The notes beneath the pieces were generated by a model. The model was given only the letters and a program-made list of their open reading frames with translations. It ran no database searches and was not told the origin of the DNA. DNA of 64,000 nucleotides from Gracilaria domingensis. Taxonomy: Eukaryota > Rhodophyta > Florideophyceae > Gracilariales > Gracilariaceae. Both the position numbers and the translations under genes were made by a program. The DNA lies in NCBI GenBank assembly GCA_022539475.1, contig VCMS01000040.1, forward strand, positions 100,652 through 164,651, read 5' to 3'. Below are positions 20,283-30,100 of the stretch, piece after piece (position 1 is the first letter of the stretch; the number at the start of each line of letters is the position of its first letter).

Positions 20283-22262
20283 ATGAACGCGCCGCCGCGA
20301 AGACCCCCGCCCCCCATCCCGTTGCCTCCGCCTCCGCCTTCCGAGGCGCCTTCTTCGGCGCCGCCGCCGTCCTCATCGGCGATGGCGCACTTCCCGCTCG
20401 CCTCTCGTGGCTCCAAGGTTGATGTGCGCATTTCCTGCCGCGATTTGAAGACAGTCGATGGACTCGCTCCTAATTCTTTTGCTGTTGTGTTTCATCGCAC
20501 GTCGGGCAAGTCGGATTGGAGCGAGATTTCACGGTCGGATACAGTTGGAAGACAAGATTCGCCCAGTTACAAACGAATCTTCCAGATTGAGTATCGATTC
20601 GAGCTGTACCAGCAGTTGAGGGTTGTCATTTTTGAACGATGTTCACAGTCGGAGAATCTTCGCCATCAGACGCTGATCGGAGTTGCGGACTGCACGCTGG
20701 GAAGCATTGTGTCTGCGCGAGGCGCTTCTCTCGATGTTCCCCTTGTCAACGTATCTCAGTCACCAGATCCTGTTGGTGTTGTGTCTCTCTCTGCTGAGGA
20801 GGTTATTTCAGCAAAAAAGATGATCACCTTGCAGTTGGCGCTTTCCAACCTTATGTCTGACGAGCAGAGAGCTGCACAATATCACCATCTGGAGTCTCTG
20901 CGCGCGAAAGCAAACGCTCCAATCCATACTCCGAATCTACAGCGTCGCGGAATGTCTCTGTTAAAGAGTCGCTTGCGAAAGGATCGGCAGCCCAACGTAT
21001 TGCCTGCACATCTGGTCAACAAAGTCGCCGTGCAAGAAAAGGAACGTGAACAGTATCAGCAGCAAGTATCGATGGTTCAGTCTGCTCCGCCGCCTTTTGT
21101 GCCTTTTATCAGTGTGATGCGCGCTCCAAGCTCTGCCTCAGCAGCCTTGGATCCCAACTCCCCGGATATCCAATGGGAGGAGGTTTACAAGTCAGCCCAT
21201 GTCAAGGACTACACCGATCTTGTTCAGGGAGTCGAACTGGAGCCATTTACTTTGTCAGAGTACGATCTCACTGAGGGGGACGACAGCAGACTGCTGAAAC
21301 TCGCGGTCGTTCAAAGCCAGTCAGCCGAAGTTGGACGCATTGTCGGCCAACATGTAACAACATTTCCAGCGCTCCGACGCATGTGCTCGAATGCTCAGGA
21401 AGACCCCGTGTTGCAGCTGGAGCCCGTGGGAACGCTTACCGTGCGAAAGTTCTCCGAGAAAGTAGAACCATCGTTCACGGATTATCTACGGGGCGGCTGG
21501 TGTGACTTTGGCCTTATTTGCGCAATTGACTTTACTTCCTCAAACGGCGATCCGAGAAAGGCCGGTACACGTCATTTCAACCCGCCATATGCAGTGGGAC
21601 CGGGCACTCCGAACGAATACGAGGCCGCGATGCGTGCGGTGGCCAACATGCTGGCGAGCTATTCGTCCGATTATCGAATCCCTGCGTACGGGTTCGGGGC
21701 AAATTTGCCCCCCCATTACAATGTGTCGCATTGTTTCCCCGTGACGGAAAGCGAGCTGGGAGACCCATATAGCCAGGGTGTAGAAGGGCTGATTCGTGCG
21801 TACAAGGCGACTTTGAATCGCATTCAACTGTTCGGGCCGACCATGTTTTCCGAGGTGTTGAGAACGGTGGGTGTGATTGTGTCGAGACGGACTGAAGCTG
21901 CAGTGCGGGCTGGAAACAACAGTCTTGCATACACGGTGCTGCTAATATTGACGGACGGCGTGATCAGTGATTACGACGCGACGGTAGCCGAACTGATCGA
22001 GTTGAGCGCGCTGCCTCTGTCCATTGTGATCATCGGCGTGGGAACGGAAGACTTTGGTAGAATGTATTCGTTAGACTGTTCAAAAGGGCCGCTGCGACGC
22101 GGAACTGATTACGCACTGCGTGAATTCGTTCAGTTTGTGCCGTACCAGGACTTTAAGGGCGATCTTTCGGTTCTGGCTGAACGAGTGTTGGGCGGAATAC
22201 CGGATCAGGTGTTGAGTTACGTGACCAAAGTGCGCGGTGATACAGCTCCCACTCGCGAGTAA
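20283..22262 (+). CDS. Copine (C2-C2-vWA calcium-dependent membrane-binding protein)
   Basis: Copines bind phospholipids through two C2 domains and recruit partners through a von Willebrand A-like domain. The product is 659 residues. A Pro-rich N-terminus (1-35) is followed by C2A (about 40-170: VRISCRDLKTVDG, FEVE-like IEYRFELYQQLRVVIFE) and C2B (about 180-390). FTDYLRGGWCDFGLICAIDF then marks the start of the copine domain. Its MIDAS-like DFTSSN is intact, and LLILTDGVISDYDATV and a FVQFVPYQDF block close to the C-terminus are family hallmarks. Several C2 calcium Asp positions look replaced, so calcium dependence is uncertain. Single exon. The Pro-rich leader arises from the GC-rich island around 20.1-20.4 kb. 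It is convergent with the DNAJC25-like gene, 147 bp away. Confidence 0.93.
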   Translation: MNAPPRRPPPPIPLPPPPPSEAPSSAPPPSSSAMAHFPLASRGSKVDVRISCRDLKTVDGLAPNSFAVVFHRTSGKSDWSEISRSDTVGRQDSPSYKRIFQIEYRFELYQQLRVVIFERCSQSENLRHQTLIGVADCTLGSIVSARGASLDVPLVNVSQSPDPVGVVSLSAEEVISAKKMITLQLALSNLMSDEQRAAQYHHLESLRAKANAPIHTPNLQRRGMSLLKSRLRKDRQPNVLPAHLVNKVAVQEKEREQYQQQVSMVQSAPPPFVPFISVMRAPSSASAALDPNSPDIQWEEVYKSAHVKDYTDLVQGVELEPFTLSEYDLTEGDDSRLLKLAVVQSQSAEVGRIVGQHVTTFPALRRMCSNAQEDPVLQLEPVGTLTVRKFSEKVEPSFTDYLRGGWCDFGLICAIDFTSSNGDPRKAGTRHFNPPYAVGPGTPNEYEAAMRAVANMLASYSSDYRIPAYGFGANLPPHYNVSHCFPVTESELGDPYSQGVEGLIRAYKATLNRIQLFGPTMFSEVLRTVGVIVSRRTEAAVRAGNNSLAYTVLLILTDGVISDYDATVAELIELSALPLSIVIIGVGTEDFGRMYSLDCSKGPLRRGTDYALREFVQFVPYQDFKGDLSVLAERVLGGIPDQVLSYVTKVRGDTAPTRE

Positions 22263-22409
22263 ACCCAGAAATGGGGAAGGAAGAAAAGAAACAAAGCTGT
22301 GCTGCAATCGGTTTTTTTTTACATACAAAGCGGGCGGTTGGTTTGCACAGGTAGTGTTTTGTAGCGTGGGACAGGCGACGTGGGTAGTAGAAATAATGGG
22401 AGTAGTAAG

Positions 22410-23327
22410 TTACTCGGACATGTTAACAGGTTCGGCTTGAGAGTAATTCTGCGTGGGCTTCCTCTTCTTGTTGCCCTTGCCCAGTCGGTTGAGTTGAATG
22501 CGCCTCATCCTCAAAAAGTGCTCACATTTTTCAGGCTGCCAGAGCTGCTCCTTGAGGTAGGTGTCCTTGTCCTTGTCCGAGGTGTTGAGCCACTGGTCGG
22601 GCGACAGCTGCATGTTGTTCTGGATGAGGTAGAGCTTGTCGTCGGTGGAGTACTCGAGCTTTCTGATCTTGTACGCCACGAGCCAGTTGAGCTGCCACTT
22701 GAGGTTGGTGAAGAGCAGCTTGGGGATGTGGAGCAGCTTGAAGACCAGCAGGTCCGAGTACTGCGGCTCGGTGAGGCCCACAACGTCGAGGTCGATGAGC
22801 GCCTCGGCCTCCTCCTTGGACGCGGCTTGCTTGGACTTGACGAGGCGCGTGAGCTGCTGCTGGAAGCTCCTCGACTCCCTGACGCGCCTGAGCGTCTGGC
22901 GGTACGTGTGGTTGATGTTGAGCCAGTGGACCAAGGTGGCAATGGCAATGATGCCCATGACGACGGCGGCGGCGTTGGACTTGGGCGCGTACGCCTCGCT
23001 GCTGATGGACATGAGAAAGTCGAGGTACTTGGTGGGGTTGTCCAGGTAGTCGTCGTACTTTGCGCGCTTGGCGTCGTCCAACAGCGCCTCGTACGCGGCG
23101 GAGATGCTGCGAAAGCTCTCGGCGGCGACCTCGTCGCCGGGGTTCTTGTCCGGGTGCTTGTCCGCGGAGATGCGGCGGTACGCGCGGCGAATGTCGTTCT
23201 TGGAGGCGTTGCGCGCGACCTGCAGCAGCTCGTAGCAGTTGTCGCGGCCGCAGAAGAGCGCGGCGGCCGACGACGCCAGCACGGCGGCGCACAGCAGCGC
23301 GGCGAGCAGACGGGGGCGGGCGGCCAT
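22410..23327 (-). CDS. DNAJC25: ER membrane J-domain protein, DNAJC25 type
   Basis: J-domain co-chaperone that would stimulate ER-lumenal Hsp70. The product is 305 residues. A cleavable signal-like N-terminus (LLAALLCAAVLASSAAALFC) is followed by a J domain (about 28-95) with the catalytic HPD in ISADKHPDKNPG. A transmembrane segment comes next (AAVVMGIIAIATLVHWL, about 120-138). The long C-terminal part holds LLHIPKLLFTNLKWQLNW and ends Lys-rich. Domain order and the conserved NLKWQ...W region match DNAJC25 rather than generic DnaJ. Single exon. The ATG is immediately downstream of a GC island that also holds the tail of the zinc-finger gene on the same strand. Confidence 0.9.
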   Translation of the reverse strand: MAARPRLLAALLCAAVLASSAAALFCGRDNCYELLQVARNASKNDIRRAYRRISADKHPDKNPGDEVAAESFRSISAAYEALLDDAKRAKYDDYLDNPTKYLDFLMSISSEAYAPKSNAAAVVMGIIAIATLVHWLNINHTYRQTLRRVRESRSFQQQLTRLVKSKQAASKEEAEALIDLDVVGLTEPQYSDLLVFKLLHIPKLLFTNLKWQLNWLVAYKIRKLEYSTDDKLYLIQNNMQLSPDQWLNTSDKDKDTYLKEQLWQPEKCEHFLRMRRIQLNRLGKGNKKRKPTQNYSQAEPVNMSE

Positions 23328-23813
23328 GGCAGCGGGCGCGCGCGGTGGCGGTGGACGGAGCAGCGGGTGAGTTGTGCTTCTACGCGCGTGGCGCTTTTGA
23401 AGGCGCGCTGCGCGGCAGCGGGCAGCAATCTACAAATCGATTGAATCGCAGGCGGCGGCGGCAGCCACGGCGGCCACGCGCGTCCACGAGCGCCACGGCG
23501 GACACGAGCGCCACGGCGGACACGAGCGCCACGGCGGACACGCGTGCCACGACGGCCTCGCGGGAGTGCAGATGCGCGGCGGCGGGCGGGAGTGTGTAAC
23601 TGCAGGGATGACAGCGACAGCGCGCAACGCACGGCGGCGCGGTCGCCAGCCCGGCGGGGCGCTGTATGTTTTGGGGCGCGCAGAAAGCGGAGCGAAATAA
23701 TAAAGAAAAAAGCAGCAAATATACAAAAACCGACAAACGAGCAGAGCAGACAAGCCAAACTAGAGCAAGCAACAACAAACCGCGCGCCGCGCGTGGCGCG
23801 CTCGCGCGCGCGC
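23328..23813. other. Spacer between zinc-finger gene tail and DNAJC25 start
   Basis: Holds the DNAJC25 promoter and the zinc-finger 3' end. It includes an 18-bp tandem repeat (23485-23538) and an A-rich patch (about 23700-23770). Confidence 0.55.
23485..23538. repeat. 18-bp tandem repeat, three perfect copies plus a diverged fourth
   Basis: The unit CACGAGCGCCACGGCGGA starts at 23485, 23503 and 23521. A diverged copy continues from 23539. It lies about 160-210 bp upstream of the DNAJC25 ATG, so it could be a promoter or leader repeat. Confidence 0.85.
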
Positions 23814-24509
23814 TCACTCGCGCGCCCCCCGCGCGCCCAGCGCGTACACCCCCACCGACCGCTGCAGGTCCGACATGAGCGCCTGCACCCCCCGCCGCCG
23901 CCGCCGCCGCCGACGCCGACGCCGACCCCCACGCCGACCCCGACCCCGACCCCGCCGCCGGGCGCCGCGCCGCCGCCGGCCCCAACCGCCGCGGCGCCCG
24001 CGCCGCCGCCGGCCTGCGCCGCCGGCGCGCTCATCTTGTGCACGCGCTGGCAGTGCTGCGCCAGGCTGCTCCGCCGCCCGAACGCGCGGCCGCACACCTG
24101 ACACACGTACGGGCGGAAGCCCTCGTGCAGCACCAGCCGGTGCCTCTTGCGGTCGCTGGCCTGCGAGAACGTCGCGTGGCACAGCTCGCACTTGTACGGC
24201 CGCGCGCGGTGGTGCACCGACTGCACGTGCTTGGCCAGTTTATTCTTCTCCGCGAAGCACGACGCGCACTGCGCGCACTTGAACGGCCGCAGCTTGAGGT
24301 GCACCGTCTTGATGTGCTTGGCCAGGTTGGACGACTCGGTGTACGTCTTGAGACACAGGTGGCACTGCGCCGCGCCGTGCGAGCGGCTGTGGCTGGACGT
24401 GCCCGCGCCGCCGCCGCCGCCGCTCACCGGCTTGTGCACGCGCCCAAACAGCCCGCTCAGCGCGTCGGCCGCCTGCGTGCGCAGCGGCAGCGCCGGTGGC
24501 GCTGTTGGC

Positions 24510-24559
<50 letters not shown>

Positions 24560-24971
24560 GGGCGCCAGCAGGCAGTGCGGCGCGGAGGTGGCGGCCGTGA
24601 TGGGCGAGCCGACCAGCGACGACAGCGTGCGCGCGTTGGTGGCCGTGGCGGCGGACACGCCCACGCACGGCGCCGGCGGCGCCAACAGCAGGTCGATCTC
24701 CGCGCGCGCCTTCTCCAAGTAGGCGGCGTCCGGCGCGCCGTCCGTGGAGCGCGTGGAGCACACGGACGTCTCCACCGTGCTGGAGGGGTAGTACAGCGAG
24801 GGCGCGCTGCTCGACACGGGCGGCAGCAGCGGCGCCAGCGATGCGGCGCCCTTGGCGCCGTACGACGGCGACAGCTGCAGATTGAACGCGCTTATCGACG
24901 CGGCCGACGGCGCCCCAAAGGGCGCGCCCGGCGACGCGCCCGCGCGCGGCGGCGGCGGCGGCGGGGGGGGC

Positions 24972-25017
<46 letters not shown>

Positions 25018-25096
25018 GAGGGGGGGGCGACGCGCGTGGCGGCGAGGACGTGTGCGACAGCGTCCACAGTGGAAGCAGCGAGCGGTCTCTCTTCAT
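23814..25096 (-). CDS. C2H2 zinc-finger protein with four tandem fingers and Ala/Pro/Gly repeats
   Basis: Probable DNA-binding transcription regulator. From the ATG at 25096 (MKRDRSLLPLWTLSH) it has polyalanine and polyproline runs, then a Ser/Thr-rich region and a second polyproline. Four C2H2 fingers follow (about 24030-24370): CHLCLKTYTESSNLAKHIKT, CAQCASCFAEKNKLAKHVQS, CELCHATFSQASDRKRHRLV and CQVCGRAFGRRSSLAQHCQR. Linkers of the KLRPFKC and RARPYKC kind are of the TGEKP class. After a Gly/Val hexamer repeat the finger frame stays open far into the DNAJC25 gene, which is implausible. A neighbouring frame gives GVQALMSDLQRSVGVYALGA and stops at 23814. I take 23814 as the probable end, assuming an indel in the GGC-rich tract. 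Confidence 0.8.
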
Positions 25097-25147
25097 GGCG
25101 CCGCGCGTGGCAAGTCGGGACTCGCGGCCGGTCGCGAGCGCGCGTGG

Positions 25148-25190
25148 AGGGGCGATGGGGGGGCGATGGGGGGGGCGATGGGGGGGTGGG
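25148..25190 (+). promoter_or_regulatory. Putative G-quadruplex, G-tracts separated by CGAT
   Basis: Four or more G-tracts of 3-8 G, the first three separated by the same CGAT loop and the last by T, about 50-95 bp upstream of the zinc-finger ATG (on the strand opposite to the gene). It fits the G3+N1-7 pattern well; formation in vivo is inference. Confidence 0.6.
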
Positions 25191-25403
25191 ACGTGTTCGG
25201 GGCGGGCGAGCGGGCGCGAAAACGGCGGCGCGTCGCGAGTGGCGGCATCAACGGCGGGCGCGCAGAGAGCATACGCGCAGCCGGGCGCGCGCGAGCTTTT
25301 TTAAAACGGATGTGCAACGGCGCGCGCGCGCGCACGCGCCGCCAAACGGTCACCGCGCGCGGCGCGCGCGGCGGCGCGCAGCGAGCGCGGCGCGGCGGCG
25401 GCG

Positions 25404-25426
25404 GCGCGCGCGCGCGCGCGCGCGCG
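25404..25426. repeat. Alternating (GC)n tract, 23 nt
   Basis: Uninterrupted purine-pyrimidine alternation, a classical Z-DNA-prone sequence, inside the GC island. Confidence 0.8.
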
Positions 25427-25858
25427 GCGCCGTTTAGGGCTGCGAAAAGCGCGGGGCGCGGCGCGAGGCCGTTCAAATCAAGCGCGTTTGAGCGCGCGGC
25501 GGCGTCACGGCCGGCTCGCTGCGCCGCCATGGGCGCGCGTGGATGGACCAAATTTGCGCGCCGCGGCGCGCTTCCACGCCCGCGGCGCGCGCTTGCTTTG
25601 CTTGTGCTTGCTTTTCTCGCGAGCGCGCTGCGCGCTGTATCTTTGTGACTTGTGCGTCGCCGCCGCGCCTGCTATTTCTGTCCGTTCCAACGCGCGCCGC
25701 CCGCCGCGCCCGCCGCGCTTGCGCGCGCGCCCCGCGCCGACTCGCACGTCCACCGCAAGCCGCCCAATAGAATTGCGCACCATTCCCTTGTTCATCATGC
25801 TAATCCTCCCCCATCCCCTTCATACTATGAACTTCATACCTCTTCAATTCATTTTCGC

Positions 25859-25877
25859 CCCCCCCCCCCCCCCCCCC
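25859..25877. repeat. C19 homopolymer
   Basis: Nineteen consecutive C. Length is likely to be unreliable in any assembly. Confidence 0.85.
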
Positions 25878-27100
25878 TCCCCACATACATCTGCTCTGTC
25901 CTTGTTTTGTCTGTTCATTCACTTGCGTTCACCCGTGAGAAAACACTCCCCCTACCTCTCCCCCCCCACCCCCCACCCCCCCCGTCCATGTGTCTGCGCC
26001 GCTCTTGCTCGCAACCAACAATTTGCTTCTTGCTTGCACGGTAAAACCACCTCGGAAAACACCTTCTCCGCCTTCATTTCTTTTCAGCAGCTGTTTTCCA
26101 TCGCTCATAGAAACCACCCTATACAACTGTAGCTTACCCAAATTCGACTCCGTTTTTGTGCGCGCCTCCAACCCACCTCTTACATCCACACTCATTACGA
26201 ATTTGTACTTGCCGAACAAACAAACTGTATCGCCAACAACCGCACGTGCTGTGTAATGTTGTCACCCCTCGCACTCTTCCTCAACCGTCAACCAAACCCA
26301 GCTTCGATACCCAACTGTTCTACGCCAACCAACAACACCCATTCTGAACAGCTGCATGCAATATCTGCCGTCCTCCCTGTGCATCCCAGCTCCCAAATGT
26401 CTCGTTGTTCTCACCTTGCCGCAGAAACCATGATACACCTGCCAAGTATACCACAAGCCCGAGAAAAAAAAAAAACAACAACATGTGATGTGCGGCTACG
26501 TGTGAGCCTGCAACGGATATCCATGTGCTTGCGATACCGCCACCGCTCCCGAGAATAGCCAACATACAACAACCGCGCCAATCACACGCCCGCGCGCTCG
26601 CTGATACGCACCCGCATTTGCTCTCACCGTCAGTCGCTTCGCACAGAGTTGTGCCACCAGCAGCCAAAACTATCTAGCTGCACCAACGTGGTCGCCAACA
26701 CCTTCTTGGAACATCAAATCTTCGCCCACGTCTGCACCAAAGCGCCCTCACTGTGATTTCGATATTGGAACCTTTTCTGTGCTCAGCAGCTGCCGCGCTG
26801 TGCGTCCACCTCAGAGACGCCCCCAATTCTCAAAACGTTGCGCGCATACAAGCGGAAGCGTACCGGGCCCGCTTGTTGCACGCACCCCCCCCCGCCCCTT
26901 CATGACGTCCGCCAACGTAGAATTTCGCTTCAGCGCTGTCCTTCTGAACTGTTTACCCCCTTTCGCACCGCCTGTTAAACGCGCCGTGGTCTACGGCCCG
27001 TGGAACAGTAAAGCACGCAATTACTGCAACCATCACATGACTGAGATGCAACACATGGCCGCTGCTCATGTTGACACTTCCACTCGGCGCTGAAGCTGCT

Positions 27101-30100
27101 TTCGGTAGTTCGGTTCGTGTCGCGGAGGGAGAAATTGAGTTGTTATTTGTTGTCTAACTTGAGCAACTCAACTTTCGCGCTCTCTGGTCTCGTGATGGCT
27201 GCGTGTTTCATACCGTGCCCCAGCTTCTCTGCTTTGCTTGGCCTGAAACGCGTTTGAGTTTTGCATGACACATGTGCGCACAGCAGCCCCCCCCCAACGG
27301 AAGATACCACGATTCATGCTGAAAAAGTCTGATATTTTTATAGGCGAGCTTCGCAGTACCTATGGGAACCAAGTTTGTGTTTTGTTTCAGTTCTCATGCC
27401 AGGAACAAGTGAAGTTGCCAAGAACAACAACCACATTTCCGCATCGAAACCGCAAATATCTGTGACGCGCGCAGAAAAGGGATGCCGCAGAGCTTACCAG
27501 CATACCCATGTCCCTAAAGCTGAGCACCGGTATCATGCATGAAACGCCCCTAATGTTTGCAAGCCTTACGAGGCTGATACAGTTCTATTTGTTGACATCA
27601 GTAGCTACTCCAAGGACTGCCAACTTGAAACTAGAGAGTTGGGTACACTCGGCTTCAGTCTGGCATAATTTATGTACGATCCTGAGGCAGGATTCCTACA
27701 TATCCAGCAATGATGACCTTCCCAGATGCGATCGCCGTGGTGGTGCGCGATTCAAAGGAACACAGCAAGCACGTCTTTGCGCGTCTCATTCCACCTATCA
27801 ACAAACAGGCAACACTTGTCTAACGGTCTGTTCCGATCTGCATGAGAAAGACAAGATCAGACTCACCTCCTGAGCCCGTTTTGTTCGAGAGGCATGGTGG
27901 GACACTTTCAAACGTCCCAACCCTTGGTACCTAGTAACCATGATTCATGCACCAGGTAACCGCGGCATATTCTCATGCATCTACCTTCGTATAGCTTCCA
28001 AACCTGAAATGCAGGCAAGTCCGTAACGATGCTTACAGTTTCAGAAGCGTGACACAATGACCAATATGCGCATTTCTCAGAAATCACATACAGATTATTT
28101 TAAAACCCCCCTTTCTCACAATATACGAACGTAGCTTTTATTCCAGACTGCTTCCGTTTTTGAAAAACATCATAAAATGAGTGGGCCCGTACGATATTTC
28201 TCTCGCCTCCAAATCTTCAATCGATCTACCGTCGTACATCATGGCACGTAACTTACCAGCTGCCCAGGGTGAAAACATAAGCTTGCGTGCACCGTCGCAA
28301 GAATCGCGGAGTGTAACCTTATCTACGAAGGTAACGCAGCACTAACTAACTTTACTCTCTCTTATTGAGCAAGTATTGCCGATCAACCCGCACCCTCGTC
28401 AGCCTGACCCATGTACGGCCGGGCATGTTGCTCTCTATGGCAATGATTGATTGCCACTATCTTCCCTCTCTTATAATCATCATTCACCAAATCACTGATC
28501 TCATTCGGTTGTCCGAAGACTAGTCATGGCGCTCTGCAAACAGGGCATGACAGCCACCCGTCGCAGGCCACCCACATACAAACCACTTCATCATGCATTC
28601 GTTATGACTGATGTGCTTCTATACTTCACAGCTGACGTCTCCGTTTCTCAATTTATCTCGGCATACTGACCATATTGAACCAACTATAGGTCTAAAGCAC
28701 CTGGACACCACTAACGGTTACACTAGATGCAAAGCTGGTTACCGCCATGTTTCGGTTCGGAACTTGCTAATGAGCAAAATCCACCTCTCGTTACACAAAG
28801 ATGTTTGTCCTTACATAACCTCTCAAACATTCGATTTGCCAGCGTCATCACAACCGAGGGCTGTTACGCAACTTCCACAAATTTGGTCGTTTCCCTCTGG
28901 GAAGTGTGCCATGTGCTTGCGAAGCTCGCAATTTGTGGCAATTTGGGGAATGAGTGGTGCTTAGGCAGTTTAACGGACTTCGGCAAGAAAGAAAGAAAGC
29001 CTTCATCGAAACACCTTGGCTGTCGCACACGGCACAGAAGAGAAAGACCAGAATGTTCCAGGTTTGCCCCTGGACAAAACAAACTGCTACACACACATTC
29101 GCTTTCTCTTTTTTTTCGGTAGAAATCTTTAACGTCGCGCAGACTAATAGAACAGTCGTCGCTTGCCTTGAAGAAACAGTCCGTGTTTAGACTCGGCACA
29201 TTGGTTCACCAATACACCGTACTGTTAATTGGGATGCATGACGAAGGGCGGGGATTATTTTGAGCCCCAAGCTCATACAAGAAGCACACGAGAAGGGTGC
29301 CGATTGAGATTTGGCCGCTCACAGTGCTGTGATCTCAAGTTTGCACCTTTGGAGCTGTTCGTATGACTCTCCGTGACTGCCATTGGCAGCTGACAACACC
29401 ACAACCAACCATTATGTACGTCACCATGAAGCCGTCAAGAACGTTTCAGTGCTTCTAAAAAAAACTGAAGAGGTTCCGGTAAGCAATAAATCCTCGCACA
29501 GCGTGTTGATTCTACAAGTTGATTTCTCGTAAACGAACAAAACCTTAAATCTCATGACTTTAGCAGATACCGGTGACGTCACGAACCAATCGCCAATTGC
29601 CCGGAATGAGTTTTTTCTTGTTCTGCTCGCAAGACTGCCTCGAACCAATACAAAATGTTTTCCACTTCCTGCGCGGGCATCAGTTAGAAACCTGATATGG
29701 CGCAATTCTCTAAAGTTTGCGGCGTTTTCTAAAGAGAGAAAGCATTGTTTAAAGCTTTAGTTCAGATTGGTTATAGAATTCTTATGTCCAAATAAAGAAG
29801 AAAACGTTTTGCACTAGCAACCCATTCCAACACCTCTGCTGGAAGTCATCAACTACGCATTTAAATATCTTCCAAGTGCTGCGCTGAATGAAAAGAAGGC
29901 GGTGCACACGCGGTACTATTTGTAGAAGAAGTGCGCACAAGGGCTGTGTGTATGGCGAAGAGATATGGCTCTGTAGGTACAAGTGCTGAGGGTACCAATG
30001 TCGTGATCGGTTCCTGTGCTCTCCGTAACATATTGACTACAGCTTGCATTATTGTTTTGTAGTTACTTGCAGTACATGTACTAAAACGTTGATATGTTTA

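Larger units (their letters stand above)
25097..27100. other. GC island followed by a C-rich, G-poor stretch upstream of the zinc-finger gene
   Basis: 25.1-25.75 kb is extremely GC-rich with (GC)n and G-tracts. About 25.78-26.56 kb is C/T/A-rich with remarkably few G, including a run of 19 C (25859-25877). Only compositional reading frames are present. It should contain the promoter of the zinc-finger gene. No plus-strand gene can be supported. Confidence 0.55.
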
